From positions 1-37,714 of the forward strand of contig JACUUV010000026.1 of the NCBI GenBank assembly GCA_014859095.1: a DNA stretch of 37,714 bases. The letters run 5' to 3'. This DNA is from Clostridia bacterium (GTDB lineage Bacteria > Bacillota > Clostridia > Peptostreptococcales > Acidaminobacteraceae). Both the position numbers and the translations under genes were made by a program. The notes under the pieces were generated by a model that was given only the letters and a program-made list of their open reading frames with translations, did no database searches and was not told the origin of the DNA. Below are positions 7,771-17,059 of this stretch, one piece after another. Position 1 is the first letter of the stretch, and each line of letters opens with the position of its first letter.

Positions 7771-10700
7771 ATGAATAAAACGTTTAAGAAATTAGTGAGT
7801 ATAATTATGGCGATCATGCTAATCGTTCCATCTGTTATTGTACCAACGTATGCAGCAGATGTAAGCGTTGCGGATCATGTGGTCATCAGTCAGGTATATG
7901 GTGGCGGGGGAAATAGTGGCGCCGTATACACACATGATTTTATCGAACTTTACAATCCGACTGGTGTAACGGTTGACCTAACTGGTTGGTCAGTACAGTA
8001 TACGAGTTCAACAGGGATATTTGGATCGACTAATGTTCTTGAGTTGACAGGTGTTATTGAACCAGATAGCTACTATTTGATTCAATGTGCAGCTGGTGCA
8101 AATACTGAGCTATCAGCATTGCCAACCCCAGATCTTGAGGGAACTTTCACCATGTCAAGTAGTAAGGGTAAAGTTGCCTTAGTATCTGCAATAGAACCAA
8201 TTACTGTTTCAACTACAGATTCTGAGACAGGCATAGTTACAGTGATAAAAGGTATAGATAATCCGACCGTCGTAGATTTCGTCGGTTTTGGTGCAGCAAA
8301 TGAGTTTGAAGGTACTGCACCTACACCAACACTTTCCAACTCGACAGCAGCCATCAGAAAAGTAGAAGGCATCGATACCGATGACAACTCTGCCGACTTT
8401 ATAGTTGTCACACCAGCCCCTAGAAACAGCACCTATGGAACAGTTGAAACGAAGTGTGCACTTCCATCTGTGGATGTGGCATCAGGACTTGTGGATTATG
8501 GAACAGCTTTAATGTTTTCATCCACAACCGCAGGTGCGACTATCGAGTACAATACAGTTTCAGCATCCAGTGACACTTGGACCACCGGTAATTCGGTGAC
8601 AGTGGAGAAAGATGCGACCTACTATGTTCGCGCTGTTAAAGATGGTCTACTAGACAGTGACGTGGCGATATTCACTTATTCTGTGGACAATAAGATCAAA
8701 CTCAATATTTATCCAGAGGAAACAGATGTTGTATCGGGTGCTACGGTATCCATTACAACCAATGCGGAAAACGGAACCATATTCCATACATTTGAACCGG
8801 TGGCTTCCACCACAAGCGCTATCATGGCAATTGAGAACGTTCAAATTACAGCCAGCAGTTTGGTGACAATCAAGGTTGAAGGCAATTTTGGAGAAACACT
8901 CACACTGAGCACCTTCGCACTTGCTGAAGGCAGAATCGTCAGTGATGTGGTTCAAAAGACATTCACAATCATTGATCCAAATGACGTGTCATCGATCAAA
9001 GAAGTCTTATTGCTTGCAGATGGAACAGAGAACGTATCGGTCAGAGGAATCCTCTCTTACTATGCGACGACGTATGACAACCCGGTAATTCAATCCGTCA
9101 TCGACGGTGAGATTTACTCACTGTATGTATTTGGGAAAGTTCCAGATGGTGCTCAGATCGGTGATGAAATCAGACTTAAAGGTAAATTCGTTTATTACAA
9201 CGGCATACCTCAATTAAGCAACATTACAGACTCTGCAATCATAAAATATTCTGGACCAATTCCTCCAGTGGAGATGACCATAGCAGAACTGAATGAACAA
9301 GGTTTGAATATGCTCACAAGAGTGGTCAAAATCAAAGACGTGACACTTGGCGCTTATAACGGAGGTGGCAGCACTCCAATCTCTGATGCGACGGGAACAA
9401 TCAATATCTTCAAGGCAGCACCGTATCCAACTCTTGTTGAAGCGGGAGATATTGTGGATGTTTATGCAATTGTCTCAAGGTACAAAACGACCGTTCAACT
9501 CGCCACAGGTACGGCAGAAGCAAACGGATTCAACATTTACGATATCGTCAATGACATCAAGAATCCTCTTTTGACTCTTAATGATATTTACCCGGATGCC
9601 AAACCTAATCAAAACTATACGATTACAGTTAAGGCTGAGGACAACAAAGGCATCCAAGATGTGAAATTGTCTTACACCATGGATGCAGTGACAAAAAACA
9701 ATTTACCTATGACTTACAATTCAACTGAGAATCTGTATGAATTCACTATTTTAGGCGAAGAAATCTCAATGAGTTCAGAACTGCTCAAATTCACAGTGAC
9801 TGCAACGGATATCACAGGACTCAAGACGACATCTGAAGAGGTTAATGTCACCATCGACAACAAACCTCAGTTTGTAAGTCTCATTCCTGCTAGAAACGGC
9901 AGCACAAATGAAAATAAATCTCCACTGATTCAAGTGACTCTTCTCAATGAGGGAGTGAATCCTCAGGTCAAGTTGACTCTTGTTAAGGGTGAGGACGTTA
10001 TCGTAGCAAATCAGCTCATGACTCCGGGAACTGAAGCAAACACCTATAAATATCAGACGGCGAATCTTGCTGATGGTGTTTACACTGCAACAGTTGTGGT
10101 TGTCAGAACAGATACGGGAACAGTTACAGAGACATGGAACTTCACAGTTGGAACTCCTGCTTTCAGACCATTCTTTGGTCAACTTCACGCCCATACGGCA
10201 GAATACTCAGACGGTTCAGGCACTCTGAACAATGCGCTCGATTATTTGAAGAACTTGAATGCGCTTGACAACGTGAACTTTATCTCCGTAACGGATCACT
10301 CCAATTATTTTGATGCGACTTCTGCGGCGAACCCAGCAGAAGCTTTAAACGACAAAACAAAAATGACGGCGGCGAGTTTGACCAAATGGAATCAGTACGT
10401 TTCCACCATGGAAACCTACAACGAGACCAACATAGGCGAGACGGTAGCACTTCCAGGTTTCGAGATGACATGGTCAGGCGGACCGGGTCACATCAATACG
10501 TTCAATTCGGACGGATTGATCAGTAGAAACAATACTGCGCTCAACAACAAAACCGGTGATGCCGGTATGAAATCCTACTATGAGACACTGATTGGAAACT
10601 CGGATCCACTTGCGAACTTGTCCCAATTCAATCACCCGGGCACGACGTTCGGTACGTTCTCGGATTTCGCATACTGGTCACCTTCTTATGACAACAAAAT

Positions 10701-13590
10701 GGTCGCAGTGGAAATAGGCAATGGCGAAGGTGGCATCGGCTCAGGCGGATATTTCCCAAGTTATGCGGAATACACCAAAGCGCTCGATAAGGGCTGGCAC
10801 GTGTCTCCGACGAACAATCAGGACAACCACAAAGGCAAATGGGGCAATGCCAATACTGCGAGAACGGTCATCATAACGGACACGCTCAGCTCTGAAGGAT
10901 TGCTCAAAGGTCTCAAGGATATGTCTGTTTACTCTACGGAAGACCATAACCTCAATATCTGGTTTACTGTGAATGACAAAATCATGGGCAGCATCATTGA
11001 TGAAGTGCCGACTGCGCCACTTCAGTTCACTGTGAACATCGATGATCCGGATTCGGGCGACATCATTTCCAAAGTGGAAATCGTGACCAACAGCGGACGC
11101 GTTGCGAGAAGCCAGACATTCTCATCTAATGTGGTGGATTGGACATTTGAACTTCCAGCGGTTCAGGGTTACTATTATGTGCGAGTGACTCAAGCGGATA
11201 AGAATATCGCGGTCACATCACCAGTGTGGATCGGCCAAGCACCACGCGTGGGCATCAGCTCGCTCGAATCCAGTGCGAAAATGCCGGTCACAAATGAAAT
11301 GTTGAATCTTAAAACGACACTTTTCAATAACGAATTGAATTCAGTGACCATCACATCCATCAAGTACGAAGTCGGTGGTGAAATCATCAAGAGCGACACG
11401 ATGGCTGAAGTGGTTGGAACTGCAGGTGTTTATCAGAACACTATCGAATATACACCTGTAGCACCTGGTATTCAAAAGATCACTGTGACAGCGGTTGTGA
11501 TGGTGGATGGACAGGAAAAAGTATTCACACAAGATCTTGAAATCAATGTTCGAGACAGCGAGAAACTGGTTTACATCGGCATCGATGCAAGCCACTACAA
11601 TGAGTACGTTCGTGGAAACTACAAAGACAGCATGGGCAACTTTGCGGAAATGGCTATGGACTATGATGTCCGCGTGGTCGAACTGGAAACCAGCGAGGCA
11701 CTCCTTGCTGCGACACAAAGTGACAAGTTTGAGATGTTGATTTTCACACCTCCGACGCGTCGTAACGGTAGCAATTTCTTGATTGGCTACAAGAACTACA
11801 GCGATGAAGAGATTCAGGCTGTAAAAGCTTTTGCGGAATCGGGCAAAACGGTTATCGTCACTGGATGGTCGGATTACTATGAAAATTATACCAAGTACTC
11901 TGATGGCACAGCTTACACACTACCAGCAGAGGATCATATGGCAGCTCAACAGAACAAACTGATCACAGCACTTGGATCATCTCTCCGAATTGCGGACGAT
12001 CAGATCAAAGACACTGTCAACAATGGTGGACAAGCACAACGTTTATACCTTGAAAATTACAATCTCGATAACCCATTCCTTGCGAATGTGGTTCCAGATG
12101 AACAGGTTTATTCCAATTATGGTGGCGCTTCTGTCTATGCCGTAGGTACAGACATGTTGCCAACTGGAACACTTCCTGGTTCTGTCAGCCCTATGGTTTA
12201 TGGTTTTGTAACCAGTGAATCATCGGATAGTGATAAAGATGGCACTACTGGAGTGACTGGCGTTACAGTGCCTAAGTACAATGACATGCACATGGTTGCG
12301 GCTTCGGAAGTGGTATCTTATGACTCCGGTAAGGAGGCAACAATAATCGTTGCTGGCTCGGCCTTCATGAGCAACTTCGAAATTCAGACAACACTGGACA
12401 GTTATGCAACACCAGCTTACAGCAACTACACGATTCTGGAAAACGTGGTTCAGTCGGTCAATCCGGTGGTGATTACGCCTATTTCAGAAGTTCATAAGGT
12501 TGCTGAAGGCATCAAATTTACTGTTGAAGGCATTGTAACTTCAAATGCTTCAGGATTCGATAAGGACACTGCGTTCTTTGACTCCATTTACTTGCAAGAC
12601 GCAACAGCTGGAATCAACTTATTCCCAGTGGCTGGTGATGTGAGAGCGGGACAGACTGTTCAAATTACTGGAACTACAAGTTCTTATAATGGCGAACGTC
12701 AATTGAATGTGGAGAAACTCACTATAGTGGATCCTACAATAAAAGCACTTCCAGAACCAAAAGTAGTGACTTCAGCGGATATTTTGAATGCGACCTATCT
12801 TGGAAGCCTTGTCAAAGTCACCGGTAAAGTCACAGAAATCGGTCTTTCAAATGGCGTTGTGGAAAGCGTTTATGTGAAAGATGCAAACGGAGATGTTTGT
12901 AGAATTTTCATCGATGGTTATATCACTAAAGATGTCGTCGTAGCGAATCTAGAAGTGGGTGCAGGGATCACTGCAATCGGTCTTTCATCAAACGATGCTG
13001 AGGGACCACGCGTGAGGATCAGGGATCGTGCGGACATCGTATGTACTGAAGCGACCATAGATCCGATTAATAACGACCCTAAGCCAACACTTCAAACTCA
13101 ACAAAAGACAAAATCTGATAAAGAGGAAGTTGTAATAAAAGTCAATATGAACACAACTCAATTGACTGCGGCAATCAAACAGGCAATTGAAAAGTCAAAT
13201 CAGGAAGTTCCAAAAATCACGATAGAACTGCTTGGTAACGTGGACAGTGTCATTCTGACAAGCGATATTCTTAAAGCCATTGAAGATGGCCTCGTCCAGC
13301 TGACCATACTAAAATCCGACGTGGAATATGTCTTCCCTGCTAAAGAGTATAGCCTTCAAAAATTGACAACATTGCTCGGTGTGGGTTCACTGGAATCTGA
13401 TACAGAACTGAATATCAGTGTGAACAAAGTAGACAAGGAGACAAAAGATGAAGTAAGCAAATGGGCAAAATCAAATGGATTGAAGCCTCTTGGCAATCCA
13501 CTCAAATTCACAATTTCGGTTCAATCGAAATCAACTGGAAAAAGCGTTACTGTTACTGAGTTTAACGGGTTTTACGGGAAAGTGGATTAA
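7771..13590 (+). CDS. Giant secreted multidomain protein: lamin-tail, OB-fold, PHP phosphoesterase and GATase-like domains
   Basis: This 1939-residue protein has ATGGAGG about 7 nt before the ATG. A signal peptide covers residues 1-28/29 (lysines, hydrophobic core, TYA-A). Domains in order: a lamin-tail domain (about 33-150, ISQVYGGGGNSG, FIELYNPTG), a chitobiase-like beta-sandwich (about 229-307), two OB-fold-like modules (about 408-487 and 500-580), an Ig-like segment (about 600-700), and a PHP/CehA-type metallophosphoesterase (about 799-1080) with His806-Ala-His808, SDG, VTDHSN, GHIN, NHPG and NQDNH metal motifs. A GATase/ThuA-like fold follows (about 1266-1400), then two more OB-like modules (about 1571-1757), and a C-terminal beta domain (about 1784-1939) like those found next to SLH repeats. 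No SLH, LPXTG or transmembrane anchor follows. It resembles YhcR-type exonucleases and phosphoesterases. Phosphodiester or nucleic-acid scavenging outside the cell is inferred. Confidence 0.82.
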   Translation: MNKTFKKLVSIIMAIMLIVPSVIVPTYAADVSVADHVVISQVYGGGGNSGAVYTHDFIELYNPTGVTVDLTGWSVQYTSSTGIFGSTNVLELTGVIEPDSYYLIQCAAGANTELSALPTPDLEGTFTMSSSKGKVALVSAIEPITVSTTDSETGIVTVIKGIDNPTVVDFVGFGAANEFEGTAPTPTLSNSTAAIRKVEGIDTDDNSADFIVVTPAPRNSTYGTVETKCALPSVDVASGLVDYGTALMFSSTTAGATIEYNTVSASSDTWTTGNSVTVEKDATYYVRAVKDGLLDSDVAIFTYSVDNKIKLNIYPEETDVVSGATVSITTNAENGTIFHTFEPVASTTSAIMAIENVQITASSLVTIKVEGNFGETLTLSTFALAEGRIVSDVVQKTFTIIDPNDVSSIKEVLLLADGTENVSVRGILSYYATTYDNPVIQSVIDGEIYSLYVFGKVPDGAQIGDEIRLKGKFVYYNGIPQLSNITDSAIIKYSGPIPPVEMTIAELNEQGLNMLTRVVKIKDVTLGAYNGGGSTPISDATGTINIFKAAPYPTLVEAGDIVDVYAIVSRYKTTVQLATGTAEANGFNIYDIVNDIKNPLLTLNDIYPDAKPNQNYTITVKAEDNKGIQDVKLSYTMDAVTKNNLPMTYNSTENLYEFTILGEEISMSSELLKFTVTATDITGLKTTSEEVNVTIDNKPQFVSLIPARNGSTNENKSPLIQVTLLNEGVNPQVKLTLVKGEDVIVANQLMTPGTEANTYKYQTANLADGVYTATVVVVRTDTGTVTETWNFTVGTPAFRPFFGQLHAHTAEYSDGSGTLNNALDYLKNLNALDNVNFISVTDHSNYFDATSAANPAEALNDKTKMTAASLTKWNQYVSTMETYNETNIGETVALPGFEMTWSGGPGHINTFNSDGLISRNNTALNNKTGDAGMKSYYETLIGNSDPLANLSQFNHPGTTFGTFSDFAYWSPSYDNKMVAVEIGNGEGGIGSGGYFPSYAEYTKALDKGWHVSPTNNQDNHKGKWGNANTARTVIITDTLSSEGLLKGLKDMSVYSTEDHNLNIWFTVNDKIMGSIIDEVPTAPLQFTVNIDDPDSGDIISKVEIVTNSGRVARSQTFSSNVVDWTFELPAVQGYYYVRVTQADKNIAVTSPVWIGQAPRVGISSLESSAKMPVTNEMLNLKTTLFNNELNSVTITSIKYEVGGEIIKSDTMAEVVGTAGVYQNTIEYTPVAPGIQKITVTAVVMVDGQEKVFTQDLEINVRDSEKLVYIGIDASHYNEYVRGNYKDSMGNFAEMAMDYDVRVVELETSEALLAATQSDKFEMLIFTPPTRRNGSNFLIGYKNYSDEEIQAVKAFAESGKTVIVTGWSDYYENYTKYSDGTAYTLPAEDHMAAQQNKLITALGSSLRIADDQIKDTVNNGGQAQRLYLENYNLDNPFLANVVPDEQVYSNYGGASVYAVGTDMLPTGTLPGSVSPMVYGFVTSESSDSDKDGTTGVTGVTVPKYNDMHMVAASEVVSYDSGKEATIIVAGSAFMSNFEIQTTLDSYATPAYSNYTILENVVQSVNPVVITPISEVHKVAEGIKFTVEGIVTSNASGFDKDTAFFDSIYLQDATAGINLFPVAGDVRAGQTVQITGTTSSYNGERQLNVEKLTIVDPTIKALPEPKVVTSADILNATYLGSLVKVTGKVTEIGLSNGVVESVYVKDANGDVCRIFIDGYITKDVVVANLEVGAGITAIGLSSNDAEGPRVRIRDRADIVCTEATIDPINNDPKPTLQTQQKTKSDKEEVVIKVNMNTTQLTAAIKQAIEKSNQEVPKITIELLGNVDSVILTSDILKAIEDGLVQLTILKSDVEYVFPAKEYSLQKLTTLLGVGSLESDTELNISVNKVDKETKDEVSKWAKSNGLKPLGNPLKFTISVQSKSTGKSVTVTEFNGFYGKVD

Positions 13591-13610
13591 ATGAATAATT
13601 GGTAAATAAA

Positions 13611-13651
13611 AAAACACGTGAAGGTCTTTACATAAGACTTTCACGTGTTTT
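13611..13651. terminator. Bidirectional terminator with CACGTG stem between convergent genes
   Basis: AAAACACGTGAAGGTCTT (13611-13628) pairs with AAGACTTTCACGTGTTTT (13634-13651): 18 pairs (one wobble), loop TACAT, with A- and T-tracts on the flanks. It serves the secreted-protein gene and possibly the convergent ZIP gene. It is related in sequence to the terminator at 2499-2548. Confidence 0.88.
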
Positions 13652-13658
13652 TATTTGG

Positions 13659-13709
13659 CCGCCACCTGGTTACCGCCGCAGGCGTACCAGGTACCCAGGT
13701 GGCGGTAAC
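13659..13709. repeat. Composite REP-like palindrome A4
   Basis: The outer arms CCGCCACCTGG (13659-13669) and CCAGGTGGCGG (13695-13705) pair perfectly. Between them sits a left half of another type, ACCGCCGCAGGCGTACC (13672-13688), followed by A and GGTACC. The right half carries CCAGGT instead of the GCCTGC needed to pair with GCAGGC. The copy therefore looks like a fusion of two family members at the shared centre. Confidence 0.75.
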
Positions 13710-13725
13710 CAAGTGCGATTGTATA

Positions 13726-14547
13726 TTATCCCAGTGCCACATCGAGGATCATCATGACTGTGAAACCCAGCATGGCCCCTATTGTAGAAACGTCTGTGTT
13801 GGAGCCGCCTTCTTCTCTTTGCGCTTCTGGAATCAACTCCTCAACGACTACATAGATCATGGCACCTGCGGCAAATGCCAGGGCATATGGCAGTATCGGT
13901 TTCATGGAAACTACGGCGAGGGCGCCCAGCACACCTGCAATAGGTTCAACGATTCCGGACGCTTGACCATAAAGGAATGCTTTTTTTCTGCTGAAACCTT
14001 CTCGTCTAAGGGGTATGGAGACTGCTGCGCCTTCAGGAAAGTTTTGAAGTCCGATACCAATTGCCAGTGCGATTGCACCTGCTAGTGGAACAGACCCGCT
14101 TCCGGCTGCCACGGCACCAAAAGCCACACCTACAGCTAGTCCTTCGGGTATGTTATGTAGGGTGATCGCCAATACCAAAAGGACACTTCTTTGCCAATTG
14201 GTTTTGACACCTTCCGCCTGTTCCGTTTTAAGTCCAAGGTGTAAGTGGGGGAGCAGCTTATCCACTAAAAACAAAAATGCACCACCACCGAGGAAACCGA
14301 TTGCCGCAGTCAAATATGCGGTTTGTCCGAGTTCCTCTGCCATATCTATCGCCGGTGCAAGGAGTGACCAAAACGATGCCGCAATCATGACTCCGGCGGC
14401 AAATCCCAACATGCCGTTGAGTACGGTCTTGTTGATGGATTTGAAGAAAAACACTAGGCTTGCGCCAAGGGCTGTGACACCCCATGTGAAAAGTGTACCT
14501 ATAAGTGCTTGTGTGACGGGGTTGAATTGTTCAAACCATACGATCAT
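13726..14547 (-). CDS. ZIP-family divalent metal transporter (GufA/ZupT-like)
   Basis: This 273-residue protein starts with GGGAGG 5 nt before the ATG on the minus strand. It is rich in hydrophobic helices (about eight). The two ZIP metal-site helices are present: [14 protein letters not shown] (about residues 130-143) and [16 protein letters not shown] (about 167-182). A third conserved helix reads [12 protein letters not shown], and the C-terminal [12 protein letters not shown] motif is typical of the GufA branch. Known role: uptake of Zn2+, Fe2+ or Mn2+ across the cytoplasmic membrane. The metal cannot be told from sequence. It is divergent from the response-regulator operon and convergent with the giant secreted protein. 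An ATAATTAATTAT palindrome (14571-14582) overlaps its probable -10 and could be a regulator site. Confidence 0.92.
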   Translation of the reverse strand: MIVWFEQFNPVTQALIGTLFTWGVTALGASLVFFFKSINKTVLNGMLGFAAGVMIAASFWSLLAPAIDMAEELGQTAYLTAAIGFLGGGAFLFLVDKLLPHLHLGLKTEQAEGVKTNWQRSVLLVLAITLHNIPEGLAVGVAFGAVAAGSGSVPLAGAIALAIGIGLQNFPEGAAVSIPLRREGFSRKKAFLYGQASGIVEPIAGVLGALAVVSMKPILPYALAFAAGAMIYVVVEELIPEAQREEGGSNTDVSTIGAMLGFTVMMILDVALG

Positions 14548-14570
14548 GTGAACCTCCCTTTGAGTTGATT

Positions 14571-14606
14571 ATAATTAATTATATCACATTATCAGAAGCA
14601 GTTAAA
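14571..14606 (-). promoter_or_regulatory. Putative promoter/operator of the ZIP gene
   Basis: On the minus strand a perfect TATAAT lies at 14583-14578. A weak TTTAAC -35 (14606-14601) is 17 bp upstream. The -10 is embedded in a perfect 12-bp palindrome ATAATTAATTAT (14571-14582), which may be a metalloregulator site. Confidence 0.4.
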
Positions 14607-14628
14607 AATGATAAAATGATGATAAATG

Positions 14629-14675
14629 AAATCCGTAAGAAAATCCGTAAGAAAATCCGTAAGAAAATCGTAAGA
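14629..14675 (+). repeat. Four tandem 12-bp direct repeats upstream of the two-component operon
   Basis: AAATCCGTAAGA occurs three times in a row (14629-14664), followed by an 11-bp version lacking one C (14665-14675). The array lies just upstream of a weak promoter-like region (TTGTAT 14677-14682, TATAGA 14701-14706) and 69 bp before the response-regulator start. Tandem direct repeats are typical of OmpR/PhoB-class regulator sites, so autoregulation is plausible. Confidence 0.6.
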
Positions 14676-14743
14676 TTTGTATCGAACGTTAGTTAAGGTT
14701 TATAGATTAGACTGAGTTTAGGACTTAGGAAAGGAACGTGTTT

Positions 14744-15445
14744 ATGACGGCCATAAAGATACTCGTGGTGGACGACGATGTGGAAATCGCGCGTGCACTG
14801 GAAATGCTGCTGAAGCGAGAGGGATATGATGTGATCAAAGCTCACGATGGCATGCGGGCGCTTGAGATTGTTGCGAGTGAGACGATTCATCTCATCCTAC
14901 TGGATGTGATGATGCCGAAACTCGACGGCTTATCGGCTACGCTCAAAATCAGGGAAGGCAAGAATATTCCCATCATCATCTTGTCTGCGAAAACAGAGGA
15001 TTCCGACAAAGTGCTTGGACTTTCCATGGGTGCGGATGATTATGTCACAAAACCTTACAACCCTCAGGAACTTTTGGCTCGGGTCAAGAGTCAATTGAGG
15101 CGTTATATGGAACTGGGAACCCACCATGATGGTGGGCGTGACGGAGTGATCCGAAATGGCGGTTTGATTCTCGATCGTCAAACCATGCAGTTTTCAGTGG
15201 ATGGCGATCCGGTCAAACTGACGGGGAAAGAGTTCGGGATCATGGAACTTCTGATGTCACATCCGGGGGTGGTCTTCTCTTCAGAGAAAATCTACGAACG
15301 CGTATGGCAGGAGTCCGCTTATTCGGTTGAAAATACGGTCATGGTACATATTAGGCGTATCCGCGAAAAAATCGAGATCAATCCTAAGGAACCAAATTAT
15401 TTGAAGGTGGTGTGGGGAATTGGTTACAAAATTGAAAAGTACTAG
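14744..15445 (+). CDS. OmpR/PhoB-family response regulator (VanR-like)
   Basis: I chose ATG 14744, giving 233 residues with AGGAAAGG 9 nt upstream. The GTG at 14738 is too close to that site. The receiver domain (about 3-118) has the acidic pocket VVDDDVE, phospho-acceptor Asp54 (LILLDVMMPK), a signalling Ser/Thr in LSAKTED, and Lys near 103 (VTKPYNP). The C-terminal winged helix (about 140-233) has LTGKEFGIMELLMSHPG and a recognition helix region ENTVMVHIRRIREKIE. The histidine kinase gene overlaps its 3' end by 26 bp, so the two are co-translated. Related VanR/VanS-type pairs sense cell-envelope stress, but the signal here is unknown. The direct repeats at 14629 are candidate targets. Confidence 0.94.
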   Translation: MTAIKILVVDDDVEIARALEMLLKREGYDVIKAHDGMRALEIVASETIHLILLDVMMPKLDGLSATLKIREGKNIPIIILSAKTEDSDKVLGLSMGADDYVTKPYNPQELLARVKSQLRRYMELGTHHDGGRDGVIRNGGLILDRQTMQFSVDGDPVKLTGKEFGIMELLMSHPGVVFSSEKIYERVWQESAYSVENTVMVHIRRIREKIEINPKEPNYLKVVWGIGYKIEKY

Positions 15446-16961
15446 GTATCATATACTGTTGAAATTGCTGGCATTCTTGATGATTGCGCTAGCTTTGACC
15501 TCGGCTTTTGTACTGCTGTTGTCGATTGTTATGATGGAAATTCCATTTGAGACGATCATAGAGCCGGAGTATGCCGAGAGCAGGGAATTCAACATTAGAG
15601 GATATAGCAGCAACATGTACGATCAAACCGAGTGGAATCAGATGCGGGCGAAAGCGTTGCCAAGGGCTCAAATCTTTGGTGCCAGCATCCTTTTGGCAAT
15701 CGTTTTACTCATCTATTTGACCAATGTGGTAGGTCAAAATGAAAAAGGTGGGACTATCCATTTATCATGGCACGACAAGATTCCGAGCGACGTATTGATT
15801 GTAGTTTATGCATGTGTGGTTCCCATTTGGTTCCTATTGATGGAAGTGATTTTGTTCAGACGCGTGTATTCGACGAACAACATAGATTGGGAACTCGGTG
15901 CTTCGGGTGTTGTGACATTTTTGCTCATCTCAGCTTTGGGACTTTACTATGTCAGTTCTGTGAAACAGATCAAGGCGAAAACGTTTATAAAAAAGAGCCT
16001 GTGGTTTCAGGTGCTTTACTGGATCTATGACCTCATCAAGAGTCTTTTTGACGGACGGGCATTCAGTAAAAATGGACTCACAAAATCATTGTTCAAAAGA
16101 CAGCTCGTCTTTATCGTTGCCAGCGCATTCATGGTATTCCTGACGTTTGTCTTTTTGATGGTACCGCCATTGATGCTCCTCCCTCCTATTATGGAGTGCG
16201 TCATCATTTACTGGTTCATCAAAGGCAACCGAAAGACTTATGAGGCCATCGACAAAGGCTTCAATGACAGTCTGGAAGAGCAGATGAAAGCGGAGCGCAT
16301 GAAGATCCAGTTGATCACCAACGTCTCGCATGATCTGAAAACGCCACTGACTTCCATCATCGGCTATGTGGATCTGCTGTCCAAGGAACCGCTGGAGGAA
16401 CCTGCCCGTGAATATGTGACGGTTCTGACGGAGAAATCGGACCGTCTCAAGTATATCGTCTCGGACTTGTTTGATCTGGCGAAAAGCACCACCGGCAACA
16501 TTCAAGTGGATTTTGAAGAGATCGATCTCAAGCGATTGATCCAGCAGACCATGGGGGATTTGTCCGATGAGATTGAAAAATCGGGACTGGAGTTCAAAAT
16601 GCAGTTGCCTGAGGATGCGGTGCTGATCCATTCTGATGGCAAAAAGCTCTATAGAGTGTTCATGAACCTGATCGGCAATGCGCTGCAATACGCGCTGATG
16701 GGCACAAGGGTCTATGTCACATTGGAAACTTCTGAAAGCATTGCAAAGGTTTCCATCAAAAATATCGCAGGTTATGAGATGACATTTACTGAAGAGGAAG
16801 TGCTTCAGCGGTTTACCAGAGGCGATCAGGCACGAACTTCAGAAGGCAGTGGTCTTGGACTTTCCATTGCGGAGAGCTTCACCCACGTCTGTGGGGGCAA
16901 GTTTGAACTGGTGATTGATGGGGATTTGTTTAAAGCGAATGTATCGTTTCCAGTGAAATAG
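15420..16961 (+). CDS. Membrane sensor histidine kinase (VanS-like)
   Basis: This protein has up to 513 residues. The likely start is a TTG at 15420 (or TTG 15432), with GGTGG/GGGG just upstream inside the regulator gene. No nearby ATG gives the conserved first helix. About five or six hydrophobic segments occupy residues 10-280 (LLAFLMIALALTSAFVLLLS, FGASILLAIVLLIYL, VVYACVVPIWFLLM and others). The dimerisation/phospho-acceptor helix contains His304 in NVSHDLKTPLTSIIGYVDLL. The ATPase domain has an N box near residue 412 (FMNLIGNALQYA) and a G box near 476 (EGSGLGLSIAES). It phosphorylates the regulator upstream. The large multi-span sensor resembles clostridial VanS-like kinases. The gene ends one base before palindrome A5, which acts as its terminator. 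Confidence 0.92.
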   Translation: MVTKLKSTRYHILLKLLAFLMIALALTSAFVLLLSIVMMEIPFETIIEPEYAESREFNIRGYSSNMYDQTEWNQMRAKALPRAQIFGASILLAIVLLIYLTNVVGQNEKGGTIHLSWHDKIPSDVLIVVYACVVPIWFLLMEVILFRRVYSTNNIDWELGASGVVTFLLISALGLYYVSSVKQIKAKTFIKKSLWFQVLYWIYDLIKSLFDGRAFSKNGLTKSLFKRQLVFIVASAFMVFLTFVFLMVPPLMLLPPIMECVIIYWFIKGNRKTYEAIDKGFNDSLEEQMKAERMKIQLITNVSHDLKTPLTSIIGYVDLLSKEPLEEPAREYVTVLTEKSDRLKYIVSDLFDLAKSTTGNIQVDFEEIDLKRLIQQTMGDLSDEIEKSGLEFKMQLPEDAVLIHSDGKKLYRVFMNLIGNALQYALMGTRVYVTLETSESIAKVSIKNIAGYEMTFTEEEVLQRFTRGDQARTSEGSGLGLSIAESFTHVCGGKFELVIDGDLFKANVSFPVK

Positions 16962-17006
16962 AAGAACCGCCGTTTGCGTACCTGGTACGCAAACGGCGGT
17001 TCTTTT
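16962..17006. terminator. REP-like palindrome A5, also a terminator for the two-component operon
   Basis: The arms are 16962-16982 (AAGAACCGCCGTTTGCGTAC then C) and 16984-17004, a perfect 21-bp pairing around T16983. The right end runs TTCTTTT. It begins immediately after the kinase stop codon. The sequence is the commonest family-A type (GTTTGC/GCAAAC middle). Confidence 0.9.
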
Positions 17007-17050
17007 GTGTCTAACTACATTTTTTCATTTGTAAAAATGTAGTTAGACAC
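17007..17050. repeat. Perfect 18-bp inverted repeat upstream of the AAA ATPase
   Basis: GTGTCTAACTACATTTTT (17007-17024) and AAAAATGTAGTTAGACAC (17033-17050) are exact reverse complements separated by TCATTTGT. The repeat lies between palindrome A5 and the ATPase promoter. It may be an operator, a terminator or the trace of an insertion. Confidence 0.85.
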
Positions 17051-17059
17051 ACTTTTTCG

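Noticed and set aside
13645-14085. 146-codon plus-strand frame opposite the ZIP gene
   Set aside because: It starts in a terminator and runs antisense to conserved ZIP motifs.
16086-16688. 200-codon minus-strand frame within the histidine kinase gene
   Set aside because: Antisense of the HisKA/HATPase region.
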